Shown piece by piece: positions 27,323 through 36,474 of a stretch of 64,000 nt of DNA. Source of the DNA: Pseudanabaena sp. Salubria-1 (GTDB lineage Bacteria > Cyanobacteriota > Cyanobacteriia > Pseudanabaenales > Pseudanabaenaceae); NCBI GenBank assembly GCA_023336205.1, contig JALQCR010000020.1:1-64000 (forward strand), written 5' to 3'. Position numbers and translations under genes: made by a program. Each line of letters opens with the position of its first letter. The first letter of the stretch is position 1. The notes under the pieces were generated by a model, which worked only from the letters and a program-made list of their open reading frames with translations, did no database searches and had not been told where the DNA came from.

Positions 27323-27377
27323 AAAACGATTTAGGTGTTACCAGCGCCAAAGGCGCTGGTAACACCTAAATCGTTTT
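27323..27377. repeat. Perfect palindrome, 26-bp arms, AAA loop
   Basis: The arms begin AAAACGATTTAGGTGTTACC and close on GCGCC-AAA-GGCGC. It is framed by inverted TTCTCATTAT (27311-27320) and ATAATGAGAA (27395-27404). Confidence 0.92.
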
Positions 27378-27401
27378 GTTTGAAAGCCATTTTTATAATG
27401 A

Positions 27402-27468
27402 GAACATCTTGCCCAAAAAAGGAAATCGACCGCTATGCGGTCGATTTCCTTTTTTGGGCAAGATGTTC
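27402..27468. repeat. Perfect palindrome, 32-bp arms, TAT loop
   Basis: The arms begin GAACATCTTGCCCAAAAAAG and close on ACCGC-TAT-GCGGT. At 67 bp with no mismatch it is one of the two longest hairpins in the window. Confidence 0.93.
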
Positions 27469-28691
27469 AGTAAAATGTCTGATGCTACAAATCGATGATT
27501 TGGGTTACGGTTGAGCAAGTTTTTCAGGCTCTGATTGATATATGTCATTGTTCTCATTACGATCGCAGATCAATTATTCGCCCTCAAAATTTAGTGATAA
27601 ATAAAATTGATGAGCGCAACAAACAATGCCAATCAGTCACAAGTTAATCTTGTTGCTGTATTCCAAGCAGCACATGACATCGCACGAGAGTTAGACGTTG
27701 AAAAGCTATTTGAGCTAAGTCTCTCTGCATTATTAAGGCTCTCAAAAGCTCAGTTTGGCGTTGTCATTTTAGCAAACAGTCAAGAATGTACAATTGCGGC
27801 TGTAAGCACTGAGCGATCGCCAGATTTAGAGATAGCCCAAGCTCAGTGCATACCACTAGCATGTACTGAGCACTCTAGTTTGCCAATGTTGATGGTGCGC
27901 TATACCTTGGATAATTGCATAGAGACAATCTGGAATCAAGATAATCCTGATCCACATTTTGCCGATGATCCCTATTGGTTGGCGCATTCTCCTCTAGCAG
28001 GCTTATGTCTACCTCTATGCGAGGCAGGAGAATTATTAGGAGCAATTTATTTAGAGGATAACGATAGCAACCTAATACTACAAGCTGAGTACCTACAAGT
28101 ATTACGATCGCTATGTCAACAAGTAGCAATTTCACTGGTGCGATCGCGTGAATTATCAAGCATTACCCAGCGCAAAGAATTTGAAGAAGCATTACAGCGT
28201 AGTAACTCACTTTTAAAAGCTCAGCGTGAAACCTCATTTGATGGAGTTTTGGCAGTAGACGAGCAAGGACGTATTGTTAGCTATAACAATCAATTTTGTG
28301 AATTATGGCAAATTCCTGACTCAGTTCTGCAATCTGTGGAATATGGAGGACTACTCAGCCTATTGCAACATCATCTTCAATTACCCGATGGATTGGTTGA
28401 GGCTCTTGAAAATGCCTATGATTCTCCTGAGAAGTATACTCAACGCGAGATTTATCTTGCCGATCGCCGCGTGATTGATTGTTATTCAGGACAGGTACAT
28501 TCTCCTGAGGGCAAATTTTATGGAATGGTCTGGTATTTTCGCGATGTGACAGAACGCATTTGCATATTACAAGAACTCCGCGCCGAACAAGAGCGTTCTG
28601 AGCGTTTGCTGCTGAATATGCTACCCGAAAAGATTGCCAAAAAGCTCAAGCATAGTCGGGCTTCCATGGCGGATGGCTTCGAGGAAGTATC

Positions 28692-30165
28692 GGGTGCAAT
28701 TAAAAGTGAAAGTTCAGCTCAATAAGAAATGGAAGAAAGATTAAGCCAATAAGCATCCCAATCTTGATTAGTACGGCAGATCCTAAGAGCAAGCATAGCC
28801 TTAGCATTTTCAATCGTCCACCAAGAGCCAGCAAGCTTTAAACGATTTTGAATAACATAGCGGTGACCACTCTCAATTTCACCAGAGCCAATGGGTAAAT
28901 TGGAGTCAATCGTGCCCTGATAGTCTAGACGATTAGGACGATTGAAAAGATAGCGATAAGCGGATCTAACCACAGCCAGATTGTCAGGAACAGATTCAGG
29001 TTCTTGAAACGGCTTAAGAGCTTCAAGGACAGCCGAAGCATGATTGGATTTGAGTTGTTGCTTCTGCACATCCATCCATGCTTTCGGAGCATCTGGGGAA
29101 CAAACGCGACTTGCATCGGCTAGATATTCACATACATGATAGAAATCTAGTAAGTAGCGACTAAGTACACCAAAACGCTGCTCGATTTGGCTAGCAATCC
29201 AAGGCGCACCGTCGCCAACCCCATGCACAAAGGTTTCTTCTCCCAATCCAGCACGGATAGCACAATCAAGTAATGCTGCTCCTGCATCATCAGTCGAGCC
29301 TATCGTTGCTCCGAAAATAGGCTGCTCTTGCTCAGGGGTACGCGCCGAGGTTAGACGCGCTTCTTTCCAGCTAATTTTACGCGTCTTACGACGGTCAACT
29401 TCTTCGCCATCAGTTTCGCTTGCCGTTGTTTCCACAATCGGAATCATTGTCCCATCCATCTCCGCTATTAAAAACTCCACACCCTCGATTGCTGGGAATC
29501 CTGTTTCCCAACTCTGCGTTTCTAATATACGCTGGGCATGACTTTCTGTGATCTCCTGTCCTGCACTAATTGGGATGCTTATTCCATGATGTTCCATCAT
29601 TTTTTTTGGGATTTTCCCAAACGCTACATCTGACCCAAAGTCGGTAATCACTCTCTGCAATGGGCGTGAATATCCTCGGCAATGTACTTCGGCGGCTTTT
29701 TGAAATGGTCTCACTACCTGTTTGGACTCTCTTCCAAATTCGATGTACCTTTGCTCTAGTACTTCGATGCGTCCATATCGGCTGTACCAATAGAGTTTTT
29801 TTTACCACCTCGGTGTGAAGATGGATTCGCGGCGATATATGCTTCGCTTTGCTTGATTTCTTGCCGCGTTGCCCATGTTTGTAGTGCTGTTTGTCCTAAC
29901 TGACGGATTTCTTCTATCACTCGTTCCTCGGCTGCGTCGGCTTTGATTAGATCACCTTCTGCATTTTCTACAACGGATAATAATCCTTCGATTTTCGCTT
30001 TCAATTCAGGATAATCGTTTAGTCTTTCTTCTATGCTTTTACTGGACGATGCTGTTTTTGTTTTTATATTCACGGCTCAATTTTATGACTTCTTTGGATT
30101 AGAACTGTTATCCATCATACTTTCTAACCTACTTTATTTCTCCCATTTCACTTTTAATTACACCC
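28692..30165 (-). mobile_element. ISKra4-like element, 1474 bp
   Basis: 20-bp inverted ends with one mismatch (GGGTGCAATTAAAAGTGAAA against GGGTGTAATTAAAAGTGAAA). It is flanked by the 9-bp duplication GGAAGTATC (28683-28691 and 30166-30174). Confidence 0.92.
28719..30073 (-). CDS. ISKra4-like transposase in two overlapping frames (A8 slip site)
   Basis: The GTG start at 30073 opens an N-terminal frame ending at 29756 (SIEERLNDYPELKAKIEGLL, then a helical region). The catalytic frame covers about 29800 to 28719. A run of eight A's on the coding strand (29796-29803) links them. A -1 shift there gives GGKKKLYWYSRYGRIEV, continuing into RPFQKAAEVHCRGYS and the DDE region (IAEMDGTMIPIVE; LLDFYHVCEYLAD; GSGEIESGHRYVIQNRLK). 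Programmed ribosomal frameshifting or transcript slippage would make a full ~450-residue enzyme. A simple one-base deletion is the alternative. Confidence 0.75.
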
Positions 30166-30728
30166 GGAAGTATCAGTTTTGTTTGCCGATATTGTCGGAT
30201 TCACTGAGCTATCCAGTCACATGTCGCCTGTACAACTAGTCGGTCTACTCAATCGTATTTTTTCAATGTTTGATAATTTATGCGATCAATATAAACTCGA
30301 AAAAATCAAAACCATTGGTGATGCCTATATGGTGGTGAGTGGATTGCCCGAGCCAAGAGTCGATCATGCTGCTGCGATCGCTAGTATGGCTCTAGATATG
30401 CAAAAGGCTATCTCTCAAGTTAAATCACGGGAAGGTATCCAAATTTCGATGCGGATTGGCATTAATTCAGGACCTGTAATTGCAGGAGTGATTGGAACGA
30501 AGAAATTTATTTACGATCTATGGGGCGATACTGTCAACGTCGCCAGTCGGATGGAATCATTAGGTGCTGCAAAGGCTATTCAGGTCACTGAAGAGACTTA
30601 CTCCCGCTTACGTGAACAATTTAATTTTGAGAAACGTGGCTTGATTCCAGTTAAAGGAAAAGGCGAAATGACGACCTATTGGCTAGTTGGCAAGGTTGAT
30701 AAAGTAGATACTCTTAATTAATTACACC

Positions 30729-30778
30729 CCCAAACCCGTAAGGTTGCGCTCCTAGGGGCGCAACCTTACGGGTTTGGG
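30729..30778. terminator. Palindrome after the cyclase gene, 21-bp arms
   Basis: CCCAAACCCGTAAGGTTGCGC and its complement, with the centre TCCTAGGG. It separates the convergent cyclase and HD-hydrolase genes. No T-run. Confidence 0.82.
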
Positions 30779-30787
30779 TATCCATAA

Positions 30788-32011
30788 TTATGGATGCACT
30801 AGCCATGATCTCTGAATTGGCTGGACGATCGCCTGTACTAGTGATGATAATCGCGCAATATCCTGCAAACCTTGCTCAGTCTGGACATTAATCCCTTGCT
30901 TATAAATGCTATAGCCTTTAGTCCGTGACACTCTTATGCCACAGTAGTATTTAGGTTCTAGTCCTTGAGCAATCAATTTCTCTCGCCAACTATCGAGACT
31001 CTCTTGTTGCTGAATGTCATCTAAGTGTGAAATATCCTTAGCACGCAACAAATCGCGGTCTAAAAAACGGCGGCACAAATCCGCAAGCGTTCGATCGCTA
31101 CTATCCCGCCATCGATGGATGTGATAATTAAAAACTGTGTCATCGGAAGCAAAATATTCCTCACAAGTCAGAGATTGCGGCTCTTTGGTTAGCCAAGCCG
31201 TCATCGTAGAATCTCTAAATATTTGCTCTTGGTCACCCGTCCCAATTAAGACTTTGGCTCTGCGAAAAATCCTTTCTAATAAAAATCTTGCCGCCAAATT
31301 TTTTGGATGGTTATAGACCTGCAAATACATAAAGTAGCGCACCGTCAAATAATGCTCGATCGCGACAATTCCCTTACGACCAATTACTAAGTTTTGAGAA
31401 ATAGGATCAAAACGCAAAGCCAGTAAAATCCGATCAAGATCCAACTGCCCATACTTAGCACCCGTGAAATAACTATCTCTTTCTAAATAATCAAGGCGAT
31501 CGCAATCAATTTGACTAGAGATTAGCTGATAGATAAATGGCACGGAATATTTTTTCGTAAATACTCTTTCTAAATCCGCAATTAACTCGGTTGAGAAGCT
31601 ATTCAGAACCTCAGCAATTTGGCGGAACTTTAGCAATCGCAAAGTCCATGTTTCATGATTACTCCCAAAAACTTCTTCCGATGCGTGGCTATAGGGGCCA
31701 TGCCCAAGATCATGGAGTAAAGCCGCTACTAAGACCAATGTCCGATGGATTGCAAGGTAAGGATATTTAGTGGCGATCACATCAAAAGCACGACGAGTCA
31801 AAGCCATCACTCCCAAAGAATGCGTGAAACGAGAACCCTCAGCCCCATGAAAGGTAAAATAAGCAATATCTAACTGACGAATCCGTCTCAACCGCTGAAA
31901 TTCAGGCGTGTCAATCAATTGAATCAATAAAGATTCAGTGCGATCGCTACTATCAAGAGTTATCGCACCATGAATTGGATCGTTATAAGTACGTGACTTG
32001 CCAAAGAGCAT
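30788..32011 (-). CDS. HD-domain phosphohydrolase (dNTPase-like)
   Basis: A 407-residue HD-superfamily hydrolase resembling YwfO/dGTPase-type enzymes. The start is YNDPIHGAITLDSSD. The metal site is built from the His of FTHSLGVM, the HD pair in ALLHDLGHGPYSHASE, and the later Asp in SQIDCDRLDYLERDSYFTG. It probably removes triphosphate from a nucleotide; the substrate is not fixed by sequence. ATG 32011 is chosen over a TTG eight codons upstream. A perfect CRP-type palindrome begins 15 bp upstream of this ATG, overlapping the likely leader. Confidence 0.85.
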   Translation of the reverse strand: MLFGKSRTYNDPIHGAITLDSSDRTESLLIQLIDTPEFQRLRRIRQLDIAYFTFHGAEGSRFTHSLGVMALTRRAFDVIATKYPYLAIHRTLVLVAALLHDLGHGPYSHASEEVFGSNHETWTLRLLKFRQIAEVLNSFSTELIADLERVFTKKYSVPFIYQLISSQIDCDRLDYLERDSYFTGAKYGQLDLDRILLALRFDPISQNLVIGRKGIVAIEHYLTVRYFMYLQVYNHPKNLAARFLLERIFRRAKVLIGTGDQEQIFRDSTMTAWLTKEPQSLTCEEYFASDDTVFNYHIHRWRDSSDRTLADLCRRFLDRDLLRAKDISHLDDIQQQESLDSWREKLIAQGLEPKYYCGIRVSRTKGYSIYKQGINVQTEQGLQDIARLSSLVQAIVQPIQRSWLVHP

Positions 32012-32025
32012 AAAATTAAATGAGC

Positions 32026-32041
32026 TGTGATACAAATCACA
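32026..32041. promoter_or_regulatory. Perfect CRP-type palindrome TGTGA-N6-TCACA
   Basis: The sequence TGTGATACAAATCACA matches all ten fixed positions. It lies 15 bp upstream of the HD-hydrolase start, where binding would block transcription or initiation of that gene. It is 235 bp upstream of the divergent CpdA-like gene. Confidence 0.65.
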
Positions 32042-32276
32042 TTGAACCGATTACAAATATCATAAGTTAGTAAACGGATATATGATTTTTGTCTCTACTT
32101 TTTTGATAATGTCTAAAGATATTCCCAAAAAGAGTTAAATATCTAAATAGATTACAAGTCTAATTATCTGCTCTATGGGCTGAGCAGTTGCTGATTTCTC
32201 AAATTACATCATTTTAAGAAATTAGTACGGAAATAAATAGTTGCTACTCAATGCTTATTTTGACGAGCTAGGTAGT

Positions 32277-33101
32277 ATGAAAAACAAGATGAATTACGGT
32301 AGTTTCGTTTCAATTGCACAGTTAACAGATATTCATTTATTTGAAGATATCGAAAGTTCTTTGGTTGGTATTCAGACAGAAGTTTCTTTTCAAGAAGTTT
32401 TAACTGATATAAAAAGAACTTTACCACAAACTGATTTATTGCTTTTGACGGGGGATTTAACTCAAGATGGAACGGCTGCATCCTATGATCGCTTGCGCCG
32501 ATCGCTTGATAAATTTGGTATTCATTCTTATTGTTTAGCAGGCAATCATGATGATTTACCCTTAATGCAAAATCACTTAACTAGTGAATACGTTCATCTA
32601 AGCAGATCTTTAGATGTCGGTAAATGGAGGATTTTGTTGCTTAACTCCGTCGTCGTTGACGCAGTCCATGGATACTTAGCAGCATCGGAATTGGCATGGC
32701 TAGAAGATAATCTAAGTGCTTATCCCGATCGCCCGACCTTAATTGCTTTCCATCATCCTGCTGTGTCATTAGGCTCGAAATGGATCGATGAGATTTCTTT
32801 AGAAAATCAAGATCAATTTTGGGAAATCTGTGATCGCCATCCCCAAATAGAAGTTGTTTTAAATGGACATGCTCATCAAGACTTTGACCAAATTTATGAA
32901 ACGCCCCATAACTCAGTCCGATGTCTGGTGACACCTTCGACCTGTATTCAATTTCAGCCTCAAAACCACAAGTTCCAAATCGATAGTCAGCCACCTGGAT
33001 TTCGTCATCTAAGGCTTTATCCTAATGGAGTAATGGAAACAGAAGTACATCGACTCAAGGTTGGTAGCTTCCATCCTGATCTTGCTGCGGTTGGTTATTA
33101 A
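32277..33101 (+). CDS. cpdA: CpdA-like 3',5'-cyclic AMP phosphodiesterase
   Basis: A 274-residue calcineurin-type metallophosphoesterase. The five blocks are in order: QLTDIHLF (Asp-x-His), LLTGDLTQDG, LAGNHDD, FHHPAV and LNGHAHQDF. This arrangement, and the C-terminal CLVTPSTCIQFQP, match CpdA, which hydrolyses cAMP to AMP. ATG 32277 (MKNKMNYG) is chosen over a TTG at 32241; an AGG lies just upstream. Divergent from the HD-hydrolase gene and sharing with it a CRP-type site. Two cyclase genes lie within 13 kb. Confidence 0.82.
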   Translation: MKNKMNYGSFVSIAQLTDIHLFEDIESSLVGIQTEVSFQEVLTDIKRTLPQTDLLLLTGDLTQDGTAASYDRLRRSLDKFGIHSYCLAGNHDDLPLMQNHLTSEYVHLSRSLDVGKWRILLLNSVVVDAVHGYLAASELAWLEDNLSAYPDRPTLIAFHHPAVSLGSKWIDEISLENQDQFWEICDRHPQIEVVLNGHAHQDFDQIYETPHNSVRCLVTPSTCIQFQPQNHKFQIDSQPPGFRHLRLYPNGVMETEVHRLKVGSFHPDLAAVGY

Positions 33102-33168
33102 AAGGTCGAGAGTGTTGCAAGGTAATATTCTCGACAAAAATATTGAGTTTTATTTCAGCACAAAGCAC

Positions 33169-33205
33169 TGTAGGATAAAAAATCTAGCGATTTTTTATCC
33201 TACAC
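33169..33205. terminator. Hairpin between cpdA and proB
   Basis: TGTAGGATAAAAAATC pairs with GATTTTTTATCCTACA. It lies just 8 bp before the proB start codon, so it could also affect proB translation. Confidence 0.7.
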
Positions 33206-33212
33206 TTTACAA

Positions 33213-34346
33213 ATGCAACCGCAGATCATTGTTATTAAAATTGGCACATCTAGTCTTAGTCATCCCGAATCAGGTGATTTACAACTAGCGACAATCGCCA
33301 AATTAGTTGAAGCGATCGTACATTTGCGGCGGGAGGGTCATAGTGTAGTTTTAGTTTCTTCGGGAGCTGTGGGAATTGGCTGCGGAAGGCTCGGATTGAA
33401 ACAACGTCCTCGCAAAATCTCTAAAAAGCAAGCAGTAGCTGCCGTGGGGCAAGGTCGCTTAATCAGGATTTACGATGACTTTTTTGGCTCTTTACAACAA
33501 CCTGTTGCTCAAGTTTTATTAACCCGTGGCAATCTAATTCAGCGGCAGCATTATATGAATGTACATGCGACTTTCCATGAGTTGCTAGAGATGGGTGTAG
33601 TGCCAATCGTCAATGAGAATGATACGGTTGCAGTTGACGAATTGAAGTTTGGTGATAATGATACACTTTCAGCGCTGGTTGCTAGTTTGGTCGAAGCGGA
33701 TTGGTTGTTTCTATTAACCGATGTCGATCGCCTATATACTGATGACCCTCGTCAAAATCCTGAAGCTAAGCCAATTGAATTTGTGGAATATTCAGAACTA
33801 CAAGAACTTAGGCAAGCGATCGGGGAGAAGCAGGCTCTAGGTGCACAGGGTGGTGGAACTCAATGGGGAACTGGTGGCATGACCACAAAGCTTGATGCGG
33901 CTCGAATCGCCTCAGCGGCAGGAGTTCGTACCGTAATTACGCGAGGGGCTTTCCCCGATCGCCTGTCGGCAATTCTTCGTGGCGAGAACTTTGGCACACA
34001 ATTTGCGGCTCAACCCAAAACGGTTAATGCGCGTAAACGTTGGATTGCTTATGGCATGGTTCCTTTGGGCAAGCTGTTTTTGGACGATGGAGCAGTGACT
34101 GCGGTTATTCGCAAAGGGCGATCGCTATTGCCTGCTGGAATCACCAAAGTAGATGGCAAGTTTGAAGCAAATGAGTCTGTGAGTTTATGCGATCGTGATG
34201 GCAAAGAAATTGCCAGAGGCATCTCAAATTACAGTAGTAGTGACATTCTGCGCATTCTCGGTTCTCAGTCAGAAGATATTCCTAAATTACTAGGCTTTGA
34301 TGGAGAAGAAACCGTAATTCATCGTGATAACTTAGTCAGCCTTTAA
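33213..34346 (+). CDS. proB: Glutamate 5-kinase with PUA domain
   Basis: A 377-residue enzyme that phosphorylates glutamate in the first step of proline synthesis. The amino-acid-kinase domain (residues ~1-260) has VIKIGTSSL, VLVSSGAVGIGCGRLG, VGQGRLIRIYDDFF and NENDTVAVDELKFGDNDTLSA. The PUA domain covers ~285-365 (LDDGAVTAVIRKGRSLLPAGI). PUA-bearing length is normal. A clean terminator follows. Confidence 0.96.
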   Translation: MQPQIIVIKIGTSSLSHPESGDLQLATIAKLVEAIVHLRREGHSVVLVSSGAVGIGCGRLGLKQRPRKISKKQAVAAVGQGRLIRIYDDFFGSLQQPVAQVLLTRGNLIQRQHYMNVHATFHELLEMGVVPIVNENDTVAVDELKFGDNDTLSALVASLVEADWLFLLTDVDRLYTDDPRQNPEAKPIEFVEYSELQELRQAIGEKQALGAQGGGTQWGTGGMTTKLDAARIASAAGVRTVITRGAFPDRLSAILRGENFGTQFAAQPKTVNARKRWIAYGMVPLGKLFLDDGAVTAVIRKGRSLLPAGITKVDGKFEANESVSLCDRDGKEIARGISNYSSSDILRILGSQSEDIPKLLGFDGEETVIHRDNLVSL

Positions 34347-34348
34347 AA

Positions 34349-34385
34349 GCAAAGGAGATTGCCCCGAAGGGGCAATCTCCTTTGC
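34349..34385. terminator. proB/bioY terminator
   Basis: GCAAAGGAGATTGCCCC-GAA-GGGGCAATCTCCTTTGC, 17-bp perfect arms, between convergent genes. Confidence 0.9.
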
Positions 34386-34396
34386 TTTGCTATTTT

Positions 34397-34966
34397 TTAG
34401 TAAAACAATAATTTTCGCGAAATTGTTGCTATCACAATAGTGGCGCATACTACTAAAAACTGACCTGATAAAACTTGGACAGAATATAGCCAAAATGAAT
34501 TTTGAATAGCGGTAAAGTTTGGTATTTGAATTGCAATTAAATACACTATTCCAATCAAGTGAATTGCTATTAATCCACCAAAACAACTGATTGCCATCTG
34601 CGATAAACTTGGTGGTCTTAAAAAAGCTAAAAATCCACAAAGCCATCCGCCAAAAACGAATCCTAGTAAATATCCAAAAGCGGGAGACTTAAGGTAGCTT
34701 AAGCCACCACCTTGATAAAATACGCCAAATCCACTTAAGCCCAACGTAATATAAGTGATTTGCGATAAAAGTGCCGCGTAGCGTCCACCGAGACAACCTG
34801 TGAGGAGAACAGCGCCAATTTGCATAGTTACGCTGATCGATTCGATCGCAACATTATTGCCCTGAACTGCGAGGGAGGGTAAGAGCATGGAGGGTTGAAT
34901 GAACGTACTAGCAATTGTCAGCAACAGTCCAGACAATGCCCACATTAGCTGTAACGGTTTTGGCAC
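34397..34966 (-). CDS. bioY: BioY biotin transporter substrate-binding subunit
   Basis: A 189-residue integral membrane protein with about six hydrophobic helices. Family text includes VTMQIGAVLLTGCLGGRYAALLSQITYITLGLSGFGVF and SPAFGYLLGFVFGGWLCGFL, given here by their motifs. BioY is the S-component of ECF-type biotin uptake and can act with or without the energising ATPases, which are not in this window. The GTG start at 34966 gives MPKPLQLMWALSG; ATG at residue 8 is possible. Confidence 0.9.
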   Translation of the reverse strand: MPKPLQLMWALSGLLLTIASTFIQPSMLLPSLAVQGNNVAIESISVTMQIGAVLLTGCLGGRYAALLSQITYITLGLSGFGVFYQGGGLSYLKSPAFGYLLGFVFGGWLCGFLAFLRPPSLSQMAISCFGGLIAIHLIGIVYLIAIQIPNFTAIQNSFWLYSVQVLSGQFLVVCATIVIATISRKLLFY

Positions 34967-35030
34967 AAGTGTCTCAGTCAGAAAAATAGATGCAATATAG
35001 AATCGTACATGAATTATGACTCAAAAAATG

Positions 35031-35848
35031 GGTAGTCCTAAAAAGGAAAGGACGCACACGGAGGTAAAGAATCGTTGTAATGATGAATAAAATTCCAAAT
35101 GGCTCCAATGTGATTTTCCAATTTCTTAGAAAAAGATAAGGTCTTTCTAACTAGTCTTGATACTCGTTGACGTAACGTACAGTTGAATCTCTCAATATAG
35201 TTGGTCTTTCCCGTTTCTTTCCCGACAGCCCTATGACGTTTGCTGGGCAGGACAACTGGATAAGACGAATAGAAGTCAGTATAAATAACCGCACATTGGC
35301 GATAGACGCTAGGCAACGATTCCCATAACTTCTGAGCTGATTCACCAGTGAGATCGCCTATATAACAACCGACAATTTCACGAGTCTCGGCATCAATGGC
35401 AAGCCATACCCACTGTTTATTGCCTTTGTCGTCCACAAAAGACCACAATTCATCCATCTGTATGGTCAAACGGCGTTTTGGTTTTGGTTCTACCTCCACC
35501 TGCTGAGGAACGTTTTCATATTTATGATTGACGTAACTTTGCAACCATCTCTCTGAGACCTTGAGGACTCTGGCAATTCCAGCTAGTGGGATTTTTTCTA
35601 GTAGTAGTTTCTCAAGAAGGTCATAAGTGTCTTGGGTACGCTCTGAAACTCTCTGCCACTGTGGATTTTCTACAAATTGACGACCACAGTCCCGACATTT
35701 ATAATTTTGTTTTCCATGTCGTGTACTGCCGTTTTTTACAACGGATACGGACTGGCAGGATGGACAGGATGGCCTTGCTTCTGACATTACTTTACTTTGT
35801 ATCAACTATCTGGATATTTTCCTACATCCTTTCCTTTTTAGGACTACC
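35031..35848 (-). mobile_element. IS1-family element, complete, 818 bp
   Basis: The inverted ends are GGTAGTCCTAAAAAGGAAAG. The flanks CAAAAAATG (left) and CAAAAATG (right) form an 8-9 bp duplication with one A gained or lost. It is the same element as the split copy in hsdM. Confidence 0.92.
35038..35787 (-). CDS. IS1-family transposase
   Basis: A 249-residue single-frame IS1-type transposase. The N-terminal zinc finger is CPSCQSVSVVKNG ... YKCRDCGRQF. An HTH region (IPLAGIARVLKVSERWLQSYV) follows, then the DDE domain: MDELWSFVDDKGNKQWVWLAID, VIYTDFYSSY, and NYIERFNCTLRQRVSRLVRKT with the Glu. The start is ATG 35787 (MSEARPSC); TTG lies six codons upstream. Many IS1 elements need a frameshift; this one does not. 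It appears functional and could supply the enzyme for the split copy. Confidence 0.92.
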   Translation of the reverse strand: MSEARPSCPSCQSVSVVKNGSTRHGKQNYKCRDCGRQFVENPQWQRVSERTQDTYDLLEKLLLEKIPLAGIARVLKVSERWLQSYVNHKYENVPQQVEVEPKPKRRLTIQMDELWSFVDDKGNKQWVWLAIDAETREIVGCYIGDLTGESAQKLWESLPSVYRQCAVIYTDFYSSYPVVLPSKRHRAVGKETGKTNYIERFNCTLRQRVSRLVRKTLSFSKKLENHIGAIWNFIHHYNDSLPPCASFPF

Positions 35849-35851
35849 CAA

Positions 35852-36049
35852 AAATGAGATGCGGCGCTAAGCGCCACATCTCATTCACATCTTAATTAGG
35901 GCGGCTTTGCCGCGCAACCCTAAGGGACTTGCAAGAAAATAAGATGCCAATCCAGATTTCCCAGAATCAGTGGGGCGGCGGAGCCGCCCCACTGATTCTG
36001 GTTTTATATTTGGTATTTTATTAAGTCGCAAGTCCCTAATTAAGATGTG
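35852..36049. repeat. Nested palindromes between IS1 and the VOC gene
   Basis: AATGAGATG-GGCGC...GCGCC-CATCTCATT (about 35852-35885). An outer pair CACATCTTAATTAGGG (35886-35901) and CCCTAATTAAGATGTG (36034-36049), with an inner AGGGACTTGC/GCAAGTCCCT, encloses a perfect 19-bp-arm hairpin (CCAGAATCAGTGGGGCGGC-GGA, 35961-36001). The last arm contains the stop codon of the VOC gene. Confidence 0.82.
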
Positions 36050-36428
36050 ATTGGACAATTTCGAGCATATTGCCATCAGGATCGCTTAAAAACAAAATCC
36101 TTTGTCCCCAAGGCATCAAAGTTGGCGGTGAAATGAGATCTACTAAAATATTTGTCTGCCGATCGCATATTTCCTGATAAACCTGATCGAGATTATCAAC
36201 GGTCATTGATAGCAAAAATGGATTGCCACTGATAATCTGCTTACCGCGATCGCCAAATAATTTTGGCAACCAACCGCGATCGTAAATCCCAATTTTTAGT
36301 TTGCCGCTATATCCTTCTGCGCAATCAGGTTTAGCAGGTTTTTCAAATATAAAGCCCAAAACATCACGATAAAAAATCAGCGATCGCGCTACATCTTTAA
36401 CAAATAGAGCAATATAATCTATTTCCAT
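36036..36428 (-). CDS. VOC-family (glyoxalase/bleomycin-resistance fold) protein
   Basis: A 130-residue single-domain VOC protein. Features are the start MEIDYIALFVKDVARSLIFYRDVLGF, the middle LSMTVDNLDQVYQEI, and the end LFLSDPDGNMLEIVQ with the metal-ligand Glu. The first ligand position reads IALFV rather than a His, so enzymatic activity is uncertain. ATG 36428 is chosen because homology begins there; 11 codons upstream remain open. The final codons lie in a palindrome arm. Confidence 0.82.
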   Translation of the reverse strand: MEIDYIALFVKDVARSLIFYRDVLGFIFEKPAKPDCAEGYSGKLKIGIYDRGWLPKLFGDRGKQIISGNPFLLSMTVDNLDQVYQEICDRQTNILVDLISPPTLMPWGQRILFLSDPDGNMLEIVQSHLN

Positions 36429-36474
36429 AAAATTAAAAGCGCAAATGGTGATACTTCTCACCTTTTATTGCAAG

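Larger units (their letters stand above)
27242..27609. other. Gene-free interval with three palindromes
   Basis: It holds TTATTTGAAAGCAT...ATGCTTTCAAATAA (27258-27292), a 26-bp-arm hairpin (27323-27377) and a 32-bp-arm hairpin (27402-27468). TTCTCATTAT and ATAATGAGAA flank the middle one. No gene seen. Confidence 0.8.
27610..30721 (+). pseudogene. GAF-PAS adenylate/guanylate cyclase, split by an ISKra4-like element
   Basis: A cytosolic class III cyclase in two pieces, 27610-28691 and 30175-30721. Removing the insertion and one GGAAGTATC copy joins FEEVS to VLFADIVGFTELSS in frame. Domains are GAF (residues ~15-175, with SLVRSREL end), PAS (~200-320, FDGVLAVDEQGRIVSYN ... VWYFRDVTER), a coiled linker (LLLNMLPEKIAKKLK) and the cyclase. 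The metal Asp residues are in FADIVGFT and KTIGDAYMVV, and the late motif is LWGDTVNVASRME. All motifs remain, so the insertion is the only visible lesion. The second piece lacks its own sensible start. Cell cAMP supply from this gene is probably lost. Confidence 0.93.
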
